From a bacterium (lineage in GTDB: Bacteria; Armatimonadota; Zipacnadia; Zipacnadales; Zipacnadaceae): a stretch of 8,012 nucleotides of DNA. The notes beneath the pieces are model-generated. The model was given only the letters and a program-made list of their open reading frames with translations, was not told the DNA's origin and made no database searches. The position numbers and the translations under genes were made by a program. The stretch is from contig JAUWJN010000098.1 of the NCBI GenBank assembly GCA_030607655.1, forward strand, positions 1-8,012, written 5' to 3'. Shown in pieces: positions 1-5,804 of this stretch (position 1 is the first letter of the stretch; each line of letters begins with the position of its first letter).

Positions 1-172
1 CACCGCGCACAATTGGGCTGAAAGTGGTGATTGGTGGATGGATGCGCAGCCCGCCCCCAGTAGCGAGGCCTTGCTCACCTACGGTATATGTGATTGTCCA
101 GATACCGTGCTGACCGCAAACTGCCTCATCAGGCGATATTGTGGCCGAGCCTAATAATTTCGCGCTAGACAA
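1..172 (-). CDS. Partial protein, N-terminus resembling DUF3604-type proteins (cut by window edge)
   Basis: The frame is open from here to the left edge, so only about 57 residues are visible. After a short lead-in it reads SATISPDEAVCGQHGIWTIT, then YTVGEQGLATGGGLRI. The pattern 'SP-(D/E)-E-V-x-G-x-x-G-x-W-T-(I/L)-T-Y-T-V-G-x-x-G-(I/L)-x-x-G-G-x-(I/L)-R-I' recalls the beta-strand-rich N-terminus of DUF3604-type proteins, from memory and not a search. No function can be assigned. Two starts compete: GTG at 181, with an in-frame TAG immediately upstream, and TTG at 172. TTG is preferred because AGGTGA at 178-183 sits five bases ahead of it. The gene starts within 6-15 bases of the E1 alpha stop, so it is probably the distal gene of that operon. 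Confidence 0.5.
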   Translation of the reverse strand, partial: MSSAKLLGSATISPDEAVCGQHGIWTITYTVGEQGLATGGGLRIHPPITTFSPIVRG

Positions 173-177
173 ATCAA

Positions 178-183
178 TCACCT
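178..183 (-). promoter_or_regulatory. Ribosome-binding site AGGTGA for the left-edge gene
   Basis: AGGTGA on the minus strand matches the 3' half of the full Shine-Dalgarno sequence (GGAGGTGA). It lies five bases before TTG at 172 but overlaps the competing GTG at 181. It therefore favours TTG as the start. The site sits in the short gap after the stop of the E1 alpha gene. Confidence 0.4.
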
Positions 184-187
184 ATGG

Positions 188-1150
188 TCAAAATTGAGAG
201 AAAAGGTTGTTGCCGATAGTCTGCGGGTCCGGCGCCGGACTGCGGCGGGCGAATTCTACTGCCTCGCTAACCATACTTTGAGCCTCACGGTGCAACTGTT
301 CGGCTTGAACTTCCGATATGATCTCGCCATCTATGAGTCGCTGACCCATAAGTTTCAGGGGGTCACGAGCTGCCCAGAGCTGCTCTTCGTCACCGGGACG
401 GTACTGGCAGTCGTCACTTTTGGAATGGCCGAATATGCGGTAAGTTTGCGCCTCAATCAGAGTCGGCCCTCCGCCTGCCCGCGCGTGCTCAACGGCCTGC
501 TCGGCGGCCTGGCGCACCGCAAAGTAGTCATTTCCGTCAATTTGAACTCCCGGGATGCCATAAGCACTGGCCCGACCGGCAATATCTGTATTCTTGAATG
601 CCTGCTGAAGCGGTGTGCTCATAGCATACAGGTTATTCTCACAGAAATATACAATCGGCAGCCCCCAGACTGCACCAATGTTTACTGCCTCGTGGAAGGC
701 CCCCGAGCCCGTGGCCCCATCGCCGAAGAAACAGAGTACTACTTGGCCGGTATTCAGCAGCTTCTGACTGAGAGCCGCGCCCGTGGCCACGGGGATCATT
801 CCTCCGGTTATCCCGTGCATGCCCAGAAAGCCGATAGAAAAGTCGGCCATATGCTGGGAAGCGCCGCGGCCACCGGAATATCCGGTGGCCTTGCCAAATA
901 ACTCGGCCATTATCCGCTTAGGCTCACCGCCTTTAGCGATAAAATGTCCATGGCCGCGATGATTGGAACTGACCAGGTCATCAGGCTCCAGAGCAGCAAT
1001 TGCCCCCACCGCACACGCCTCCTGGCCCGCGCAGAGGTGCGCCGTACCCAGGATTAGCCCTTCCCCAAAAAGACGATTAAGCGTCTCTTCGAAGTGGCGA
1101 ATGACCAGCATCACGCGATAATGTTCAATTAACTGCTCTACCGGAAACAT
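188..1150 (-). CDS. Thiamine-diphosphate-dependent 2-oxoacid/acetoin dehydrogenase, E1 component alpha subunit
   Basis: A complete 320-residue protein of the E1 alpha family (pyruvate, branched-chain 2-oxoacid and acetoin dehydrogenases), at the usual length. The thiamine-diphosphate motif runs from GDG (143-145) to ENN (171-173). The conserved HRGHGH is at 64-69, and the loop YRIFGHSKSDD at 237-247 corresponds to the active-site loop YR-x-x-GHS. E1 alpha normally works with E1 beta to decarboxylate a 2-oxoacid or cleave acetoin and pass the acyl group to a lipoyl E2. No E1 beta or E2 gene lies next to it: upstream is a KS-like gene, overlapping by one base (TAATG), and downstream a DUF3604-like gene. 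GAGGAA at 1160-1165 is a good ribosome-binding site, nine bases before ATG. The substrate is unknown; acetoin dehydrogenase-like is the safest label. Its place in a ketosynthase operon suggests supply or modification of an acyl group, which is inference. Confidence 0.9.
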   Translation of the reverse strand: MFPVEQLIEHYRVMLVIRHFEETLNRLFGEGLILGTAHLCAGQEACAVGAIAALEPDDLVSSNHRGHGHFIAKGGEPKRIMAELFGKATGYSGGRGASQHMADFSIGFLGMHGITGGMIPVATGAALSQKLLNTGQVVLCFFGDGATGSGAFHEAVNIGAVWGLPIVYFCENNLYAMSTPLQQAFKNTDIAGRASAYGIPGVQIDGNDYFAVRQAAEQAVEHARAGGGPTLIEAQTYRIFGHSKSDDCQYRPGDEEQLWAARDPLKLMGQRLIDGEIISEVQAEQLHREAQSMVSEAVEFARRSPAPDPQTIGNNLFSQF

Positions 1151-2130
1151 TATTCACTGTTCCTCAGAATTATGGCCGCGGCCCGACCGTCAGCCGTGGC
1201 GCGGACAACCGCAATAATATCCGCAGGCACCTGGCCAGCCTCCAATGTACCAATCGCCGCCGCCACGTCCAGGGCCAGGCTAGCACCAAAGGTGTGGCCG
1301 TAGACGGCCGGAGGCTCAAATATACAGGGAGTTTCGTCAAGTTCGGCGATCTGGCCTGCTTGGGTAATTGCCTGCTGGCGAGCCGTGCTGGTGTCAGCGC
1401 CACCGGTTACGGCGCAGCTTACTACTTCAGCAAGGAGGACGGGGGCGGCACGCTGTTCGGCGGAGGCCTGGCGCTCCAGGACCAACAGGCACGCCCCCTC
1501 GGCCCGCGCCCGGTCTATATTGGGCGCGTTACCCAGCGCGGCGACTAAAGCATTACTCACCACATCCACACCTCCCGCCAGAATAACATCGGCTTGCCCA
1601 TAGCGCAGCGCTTGCCAGGCATAATGCAACGCCGCACCAGCCGAGATGTCACCATCACAAAAGGTGGGAACGGGACCCTGGATATGGTCCTCAATGGCCG
1701 CCAGGCTGGCCGGCGTATTGGCGAAACTGTGCATAAAAACGACCGGCGAGGCTAAGCGGCTCCCTTTTGTCCGGACGCGGGTAGTGTTATTCAGCATTGA
1801 ATCCAGACAGCCAAAAGCAGTGCCCAGACACAGCCCTACGCGGGGGTGACTGAGGTTGGGCCAGTCCAGTTGCGCATCGCGCACCGCCAGATAACAAGCG
1901 GCCAGGGTAAACTCAGAGCAGCGATCCAGGTAGGTCTTCTCACTCTCCAGATAATCCTCTACCCTAAAATCCTCACACCGCAGCCAATTACTATCAGCCG
2001 ACTGAGCCTCTGGCACCGCAGCATCGTGTGCCTCGGCTAGCACCGCCCAGAAATCCTGCCGCCCCGTGGCGATGGTGCAAATGGGGCCGATACCGGTAAT
2101 TACTACCTTTTCGACTGATTGTTCAGACAT
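1150..2130 (-). CDS. Degenerate beta-ketoacyl synthase-like protein (chain-length-factor-like)
   Basis: A 326-residue thiolase-fold protein related to the KS encoded just upstream but about 70 residues shorter. It shares the N-terminal strand (KVVITGIG, 8-15), LRYGQADVILAGGVD (175-189) and GHTFGAS (278-284). A gapless alignment from RYGQA places Asp161 where the neighbouring KS has its catalytic Cys158; Cys158 of this protein is three residues off. The NAHGTGT segment with the first catalytic His is missing, while His279 in the GH motif remains. It is thus unlikely to be a working condensing enzyme and resembles the KS-beta/chain-length-factor partners of type II systems. ATG at 2130 is chosen over an in-frame TTG at 2145 because AGGTGA at 2135-2140 fits it. 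The stop overlaps the E1 alpha start by one base, suggesting translational coupling. An alternative is a decayed KS, but the intact frame and operon position argue against that. Confidence 0.8.
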   Translation of the reverse strand: MSEQSVEKVVITGIGPICTIATGRQDFWAVLAEAHDAAVPEAQSADSNWLRCEDFRVEDYLESEKTYLDRCSEFTLAACYLAVRDAQLDWPNLSHPRVGLCLGTAFGCLDSMLNNTTRVRTKGSRLASPVVFMHSFANTPASLAAIEDHIQGPVPTFCDGDISAGAALHYAWQALRYGQADVILAGGVDVVSNALVAALGNAPNIDRARAEGACLLVLERQASAEQRAAPVLLAEVVSCAVTGGADTSTARQQAITQAGQIAELDETPCIFEPPAVYGHTFGASLALDVAAAIGTLEAGQVPADIIAVVRATADGRAAAIILRNSE

Positions 2131-2134
2131 TGGT

Positions 2135-2140
2135 TCACCT
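2135..2140 (-). promoter_or_regulatory. Ribosome-binding site AGGTGA that sets the KS-like start at 2130
   Basis: AGGTGA lies four bases before ATG at 2130. Because it matches the 3' half of GGAGGTGA, the effective spacing is normal. An upstream in-frame TTG at 2145 has no comparable site, so the shorter start is preferred. Confidence 0.55.
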
Positions 2141-2146
2141 AGCAAG

Positions 2147-2160
2147 GCCCAGTATTGGGC
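2147..2160 (-). other. Small hairpin just upstream of the KS-like ribosome-binding site
   Basis: GCCCA and TGGGC form a perfect five-base-pair stem with a four-base loop. It lies six bases before the AGGTGA site on the minus-strand message. It lacks a T-run, so it is not an intrinsic terminator. It might mark an RNA processing point or influence initiation, but it is short enough to be coincidental. Confidence 0.3.
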
Positions 2161-2183
2161 AAGCAGCTAGTACCCTTGTCACT

Positions 2184-2255
2184 ACACCTGACGTTAGACC
2201 TGTCGTTATGCCTGTCGTTATGCCTGTCGTTATGCCTGCCGTTACACCTGGCTTA
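2184..2255 (-). repeat. 12-bp tandem repeat between the two KS genes (five units plus a degenerate sixth)
   Basis: Five consecutive 12-base units begin at 2184, 2196, 2208, 2220 and 2232. On the plus strand the core is CCTGTCGTTATG; two units in the middle are identical and the outer ones differ at one to three positions. A sixth, weaker unit (2244-2255) lies inside the 3' end of the upstream KS gene. Read in the direction of transcription the unit is AACGACAGGCAT. Because the period is a multiple of three, each unit repeats a TAA in the KS reading frame, so the KS stop at 2242-2244 is followed by TAA every 12 bases. The array probably arose by slippage from the end of the KS gene. A function is not evident. 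Confidence 0.85.
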
Positions 2256-3441
2256 ATATTACGCATGCGTTGCTGCCACCAATACCCGCCGAGATAGTGG
2301 CGGCATATGATATTGAGCTAGGGCGGGCTTGGTTGACAACATAATCCAGGTCACATTCCGGGTCGGGCGCGTCATAATTGACGGTAGGCGGCAATACCCC
2401 CTCCTGCAGAGCCTTTACCGTAGCGATAGCTTCTACTACTCCCGCCGCTCCCATCAGATGGCCAATCGCGCCCTTTATTGAACTTACCCCAATTTGGTAG
2501 GCATGATCGCCCAGTACTGACTTGATCGCCTGAGTTTCGGCTGGGTCGTGGTATTCGGTCCCCGTACCATGAGCATTTATGTAATCAATTGTGTTACTGT
2601 CAACTTGCGCATCGTTCAGTGCCGTTTGGAGGACCCGGCGCATCCCCGCGCCGCCTTCATCAGGGGCGGTAAGATGGTAGGCATTACTATTTTCGGCCCA
2701 GCCGATTACTTCACAGTAGATAGGGGCGCCACGGGCCTGGGCATGATTGTAATCCTCTAGCACTACCAGCCCCGCCCCTTCCCCGAAAAGTGTACCCGAA
2801 CGATTCTTTGAGAACGGCCTGATGTCTTCAGCGGTGATAGTACGTAGCACACTCAATCCTGCCAGATGGGAGGGAGCCAAGGCATCGTGCCCACCGGCCA
2901 GCATGATATTCGCCTGACCGTACCTGATAAGGTCAACGGCGTGACCGATGGCTGCTGTCCCCGACGCACAGGCAATAGATAATAGACTAGTGGGGCCACT
3001 CAGCGGCCAGCAGTGGCAAAGATGAGTTAGGGCAGTATCAAAGCGAAACTCCGTGAAGTGCCCAGACTGAGGAGCATGGCTCAGGAAGCTGTCCACGAAC
3101 CGTTCCCAGGACATCGCCCCGCCAAAGTTGGTGGCTAGTACTGCCCCGGCTTCAGCCAACTGCTCACGCGTTAGGCCGGCATCACAGATGGCTTGTTGGG
3201 CGGCCACCAGTAAGAACTGAGTGGCTTCATCAGGGGCGGCAGCCATTCCGAACTCAGCGGGCGCGAACTGCCAAGGCGAAACCTCGCCGGCTTTTGGGTT
3301 GCGCAGACCCGAGGGATCAAACTTCGTTATCGGTTTGATGCCTCGCTCGCCCTTAATGAGCCGCTGCCAGAACTCGCTGACGTTGTCCGCCAGCGGGGTC
3401 ACTACGCCCAGGCCAGTCACTGCGACTCTACGACGTTTCAT
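2242..3441 (-). CDS. Beta-ketoacyl-[acyl-carrier-protein] synthase, FabF (KAS II)-like
   Basis: A complete 399-residue condensing enzyme of the KAS I/II family, close to the usual 410 residues. It catalyses decarboxylative condensation of malonyl-ACP with an acyl chain in the cytoplasm. All active-site elements are present: Cys158 in IACASGTAAIG, His291 in NAHGTGT, Lys323 in SSIKG, His328 in GHLMGAAG, and the C-terminal GIGGSN loop (387-391). The N-terminal VAVTGLGVVTPL is typical. ATG at 3441 is preceded by a purine-rich GAGGGGG at 3446-3452. It is followed by a second, inactive KS-like gene and an E1 alpha gene, with no FabD, FabG or ACP nearby. This suggests a specialised lipid or polyketide role rather than housekeeping fatty-acid synthesis, an inference from context. 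A housekeeping fabF cannot be excluded. Confidence 0.9.
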   Translation of the reverse strand: MKRRRVAVTGLGVVTPLADNVSEFWQRLIKGERGIKPITKFDPSGLRNPKAGEVSPWQFAPAEFGMAAAPDEATQFLLVAAQQAICDAGLTREQLAEAGAVLATNFGGAMSWERFVDSFLSHAPQSGHFTEFRFDTALTHLCHCWPLSGPTSLLSIACASGTAAIGHAVDLIRYGQANIMLAGGHDALAPSHLAGLSVLRTITAEDIRPFSKNRSGTLFGEGAGLVVLEDYNHAQARGAPIYCEVIGWAENSNAYHLTAPDEGGAGMRRVLQTALNDAQVDSNTIDYINAHGTGTEYHDPAETQAIKSVLGDHAYQIGVSSIKGAIGHLMGAAGVVEAIATVKALQEGVLPPTVNYDAPDPECDLDYVVNQARPSSISYAATISAGIGGSNACVILSQV

Positions 3442-3464
3442 TCTTCCCCCTCTGCGACTTACGG

Positions 3465-3548
3465 CTATAACATCCCCATCAGGGGCGCGATTATAGCTAT
3501 CACGACTAGCAACTCGATGAGCTGTACACCCCTGCTCTGATGCTGCAT
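3465..3548 (-). CDS. Micro-ORF with a type IV prepilin signal (27 residues), possibly a pilin remnant
   Basis: A 27-codon frame begins at ATG 3548 and ends with TAG. It encodes MQHQSRG followed by VQLIELLVVIAIIAPLMGML. This is the class III signal of type IV pilins and type II secretion pseudopilins: a basic-Gly cleavage site, Glu at mature position +5, then an unbroken hydrophobic helix (compare the common GFTLIELLVVIAII). Such a match is very unlikely by chance. The frame stops where a normal pilin would continue into its globular domain, and nothing downstream resembles the missing part. AAGGGA at 3557-3562, eight bases before ATG, is a usable ribosome-binding site. An in-frame GTG at 3572 would give 35 residues. 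The stop lies 23 bases before the KS start, so it could be a leader gene of that operon, or simply the decayed 5' end of a pilin gene. Confidence 0.45.
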   Translation of the reverse strand: MQHQSRGVQLIELLVVIAIIAPLMGML

Positions 3549-3636
3549 CCAGATTTTCCCTTGTGCTAACACTCCTTTACCCTAACAGTTGGACACGCAC
3601 CTGGTCGTTTCCTTCCCCCAAACGCCTTTCCTCACC

Positions 3637-3672
3637 GGCGGCTACAAGCGGAAGGGAATTGCTTCTGCCGCC
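3637..3672 (-). repeat. Bipartite inverted repeat (second hairpin after groEL)
   Basis: GGCGGC at 3637-3642 pairs with GCCGCC at 3667-3672, and inside it AAGC (3646-3649) pairs with GCTT (3661-3664), giving a stem with a small internal loop. It follows the groEL terminator hairpin by 13 bases in the direction of transcription. There is no T-run, so it is not a classical terminator on its own. It may reinforce termination or stabilise the transcript end. Confidence 0.35.
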
Positions 3673-3685
3673 AGACAAATAGCAA

Positions 3686-3711
3686 GGGGTCGGGCTTAGA
3701 GGCCCGACCCC
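3686..3711 (-). terminator. Probable transcription terminator of groESL
   Basis: GGGGTCGGGC (3686-3695) and GCCCGACCCC (3702-3711) form a perfect ten-base-pair, GC-rich stem with a six-base loop. It begins 29 bases after the groEL stop on the minus strand. The bases that follow (TTGCTATTTGT) are only moderately T-rich, so termination may be incomplete or partly factor-dependent. The position and stem strength still make a terminator the best reading. Confidence 0.7.
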
Positions 3712-3740
3712 AGCATGGTCAGTGTCACTAACAGTATCGG

Positions 3741-5357
3741 TTAGTACTCGGGCATGGGAGGTGCGGCTTTCTCCTCTTCCGGCATCTCGGCTACCACAGC
3801 CTCAGTAGTCAGGACAAGTGCCCCAATACTCGCCGCATTCTCCAGCGCACAGCGCACGACCTTCGCCGGGTCAATGACCCCAGCGGCTGCCAGGTCGCCG
3901 TACTCTTCGGTCAGCGCATTGAAGCCGAAGTTAGGGTCGTCATTCGCCAGGACTTTCTCCAGTACCACGCTGCCTTCGTAGCCCGCATTCTCGGCAATGC
4001 GCCGCAAGGGGTCCCCGAGGGCCCGTTTGATAATCTGAATACCGACTGCTTCATCCTCGGGTGCCTTCTTGGCAAGTTTATCAAGCCCGGCCGCCGCGCG
4101 CGCCAGGATAACTCCGCCACCGGGAACAATACCTTCTTCGATGCCCGAACGGGCGGCCGACAGCGCATCTTCGAAGCGGTGCTTGAGTTCCTTCAGCTCG
4201 ACCTCAGTGGCTGCCCCGACTTTCATAACTGCCACACCGCCGGCTAGCTTGGCCAGGCGCTCTTCAATCTTTTCCCGGTCATAGTCGGAGTCGGTATCCT
4301 CAATCTCCCGCCGAATCTGCGCGATGCGCCCACTGATGCTCTCCTGGGAACCAGCACCCTTGACGATGGTGGTGTCATCCTTGCTCACCACGATTCGCTC
4401 AGCCCGACCTAGATCCTCTAAGGTTACACTATCCAGCTTCATGCCCAGGTCCTCAGAGATAAATGTCCCGTCGACGAGGACGGCAATATCCTCCAAGTTA
4501 CGTTTGCGTCGATCACCGAAGCCCGGTGCTTTCACCGCGCAGGAGCTAACCATACCCCGCATTTTGTTGACCACCATAGTGGCCAGAGCTTCGGCCTCGA
4601 CATCCTCAGCGATTACCAATAGGCTCGCGCCGGCGGAGGCCACTTTTTCCAGTATCGGGACGATGTCCATGGCCGAAGAAATCTTTTTCTCAAAGGCCAG
4701 GATGTAGGGCTCTTCCAGCACGCACTCCATGGTCTCCCCCTCAGTGACAAAATAGGGAGAGATGTAGCCTTTGTCGACCTGCATCCCCTCAACTACCTCA
4801 ACCTCGGTAATTCCGGTCTTAGACTCTTCGACGGTGATCACCCCGTCTTTGCCGACTTTCTCCATCGCTTCCGCAATCAGTTTCCCAATTTCCAGATCGT
4901 TACCCGCAATGCCAGCCACATGGGCAATCTCTTCGGAGGTCTCCAATGGCTGCGCGTTCTTCTTAATCTCGTCCACAACCGCCTGGGTAGCCTTCTCGAT
5001 TCCCCGCTTAATCAGCATCGGGTTAGCCCCTGCTGTGACATTACGCAGTCCAGCAGTCACGATGCTTTGGGCTAGCACTGTGGCGGTAGTGGTCCCATCG
5101 CCAGTGTCATCGTTGGTCTTGGACGCCACTTCCTTGCACAGTTGGGCCCCCATATTCTCGTACTTGTCCTCTAGTTCAACCTCCTTGGCCACTGTTACCC
5201 CGTCTTTGGTGATCGTCGGCGCCCCCCATTTTTTCTCCAGCACCACATTACGCCCTTTGGGGCCTAACGTGACCCTAGTGGCATTAGCTACCTTGTTCAC
5301 GCCGGCCTCCAGGGCACGACGGGCTTCTTCGTCAAACGCAATCATCTTCTTAGCCAT
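3741..5357 (-). CDS. groL: Chaperonin GroEL (60 kDa, Hsp60)
   Basis: A full-length 538-residue GroEL, the ATP-driven double-ring chaperonin that folds cytoplasmic proteins with GroES. It begins MAKKMIAFDEEARR. The phosphate-binding GDGTTT is at 86-91, with the ATPase residue Asp87. The apical domain is at roughly 190-375, the catalytic Asp at about 397 (FEDAL), and the chaperonin signature ends in EEGIVPGGG at 407-415. The signature reads RSGIEEG where RAAVEEG is common. The tail is AAPPMPEY and lacks the Gly-Gly-Met repeats seen in E. coli GroEL. ATG at 5357 follows AAAGGAGG (5366-5373) by eight bases, an excellent ribosome-binding site. It lies 42 bases after groES, is transcribed with it under CIRCE control, and is followed by a hairpin terminator. 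Confidence 0.98.
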   Translation of the reverse strand: MAKKMIAFDEEARRALEAGVNKVANATRVTLGPKGRNVVLEKKWGAPTITKDGVTVAKEVELEDKYENMGAQLCKEVASKTNDDTGDGTTTATVLAQSIVTAGLRNVTAGANPMLIKRGIEKATQAVVDEIKKNAQPLETSEEIAHVAGIAGNDLEIGKLIAEAMEKVGKDGVITVEESKTGITEVEVVEGMQVDKGYISPYFVTEGETMECVLEEPYILAFEKKISSAMDIVPILEKVASAGASLLVIAEDVEAEALATMVVNKMRGMVSSCAVKAPGFGDRRKRNLEDIAVLVDGTFISEDLGMKLDSVTLEDLGRAERIVVSKDDTTIVKGAGSQESISGRIAQIRREIEDTDSDYDREKIEERLAKLAGGVAVMKVGAATEVELKELKHRFEDALSAARSGIEEGIVPGGGVILARAAAGLDKLAKKAPEDEAVGIQIIKRALGDPLRRIAENAGYEGSVVLEKVLANDDPNFGFNALTEEYGDLAAAGVIDPAKVVRCALENAASIGALVLTTEAVVAEMPEEEKAAPPMPEY

Positions 5358-5399
5358 ACCATAATCCTCCTTTGCTTGGAAATGTTTTCTGAGAGATGA

Positions 5400-5687
5400 T
5401 TACTCAGTGCGGATAGCCAGCACTGAATCCTCATCTACCAGTAGATACTCCTTCTCATCATACTTGATTTCCGTGCCGCCGTACGACGTGTAGATAACGA
5501 TGTCCCCTTCCGCCACGCTCATCGGCTGGCGTTCCCCAGTGTCGAGTAGGCGACCGGGGCCCAGGGCAATTACTTTGCCTTCCCGGGGTTTTTGCTGGGC
5601 GGCTTCGGGCAGAATTATGCCGCCCACACTTTTCTCTTCGGCTTCACTGGGCTCAACTAGTATTCGGCTGCCGAGAGGCTGAATCAT
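5400..5687 (-). CDS. groES: Co-chaperonin GroES (10 kDa, Hsp10)
   Basis: A 95-residue GroES, the heptameric lid that caps GroEL and triggers substrate encapsulation. It begins MIQPLGSRILVEP, matching the usual IKPLGDRVLV start. It has the mobile loop (about 16-33) with GGIILPEAA that docks on GroEL, then GKVIALGPG and the C-terminal EYLLVDEDSVLAI. Two GTG codons upstream in frame (5699 and 5696) would add four or three residues. They lie inside AAGGTGGTGA (5693-5702), which is clearly the ribosome-binding site for ATG at 5687, so the shorter start is chosen. It is the first gene of the groESL operon, with a leader of about 110 bases from the CIRCE-covered promoter. Confidence 0.97.
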   Translation of the reverse strand: MIQPLGSRILVEPSEAEEKSVGGIILPEAAQQKPREGKVIALGPGRLLDTGERQPMSVAEGDIVIYTSYGGTEIKYDEKEYLLVDEDSVLAIRTE

Positions 5688-5692
5688 AAGTT

Positions 5693-5702
5693 TCACCACC
5701 TT
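5693..5702 (-). promoter_or_regulatory. Ribosome-binding site AAGGTGGTGA that sets the groES start
   Basis: The ten bases match the full Shine-Dalgarno AAGGAGGTGA with a single difference and end five bases before ATG at 5687. The two in-frame GTG codons fall within this element, so they are not likely to be used as starts. Confidence 0.75.
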
Positions 5703-5773
5703 GTCAGTTACTGATATAGTTGTAACGTCATAAAAAGGCCAGGTCAGACGGCTTTAGTGGCGGACTGGTGTGA

Positions 5774-5800
5774 TTAGCAGTCTCCCTGGCCGAGTGCTAA
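5774..5800 (-). promoter_or_regulatory. CIRCE operator (HrcA-binding site) of groESL
   Basis: On the plus strand TTAGCAGTC (5774-5782), nine bases, then GAGTGCTAA (5792-5800). The CIRCE consensus is TTAGCACTC-N9-GAGTGCTAA, so 17 of 18 arm positions match. It lies directly downstream of the groESL -10 box and covers the expected transcription start near 5798. HrcA bound here would block transcription until heat or misfolded protein titrates it; this is established for CIRCE generally. hrcA itself is not in the window. Confidence 0.93.
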
Positions 5801-5804
5801 CCAT

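Larger units (their letters stand above)
3442..3740. other. Intergenic region between groEL and the KS gene
   Basis: About 300 bases separate the groEL stop from the KS start. From the groEL side it contains a strong GC-rich hairpin (3686-3711), a second bipartite inverted repeat (3637-3672) and the prepilin-signal micro-ORF (3465-3548). A promoter for the KS operon is expected here but no convincing -35/-10 pair is visible. The only perfect TATAAT (minus strand, 3490-3495) falls inside the micro-ORF and lacks a -35 partner. No tRNA or other structured RNA gene is apparent. Confidence 0.6.

Noticed and set aside
194..901. Long open frame (235 codons) on the plus strand opposite the E1 alpha gene
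   Set aside because: It is antisense to a clear E1 alpha gene with intact motifs and shows no family resemblance of its own.
2184..2255. The 12-bp repeats as a CRISPR array
   Set aside because: Units are contiguous with no spacers and are far shorter than CRISPR repeats, and no cas genes are present.
3490..3495. Perfect TATAAT on the minus strand upstream of the KS gene, as a possible promoter
   Set aside because: It lies inside the prepilin-signal codons (Ala-Ile-Ile), and no acceptable -35 box occurs 16-18 bases upstream.
3563..3572. TTAGCAC on the minus strand, resembling a CIRCE half-site
   Set aside because: Only seven bases of one arm match and there is no second arm at the required nine-base spacing.
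4771..5364. Long open frame (197 codons) on the plus strand opposite groEL
   Set aside because: It lies entirely antisense to a certain groEL, its sequence is Ser/Thr/Ala-rich low complexity typical of a reverse-complement shadow, and it has no recognisable motif.
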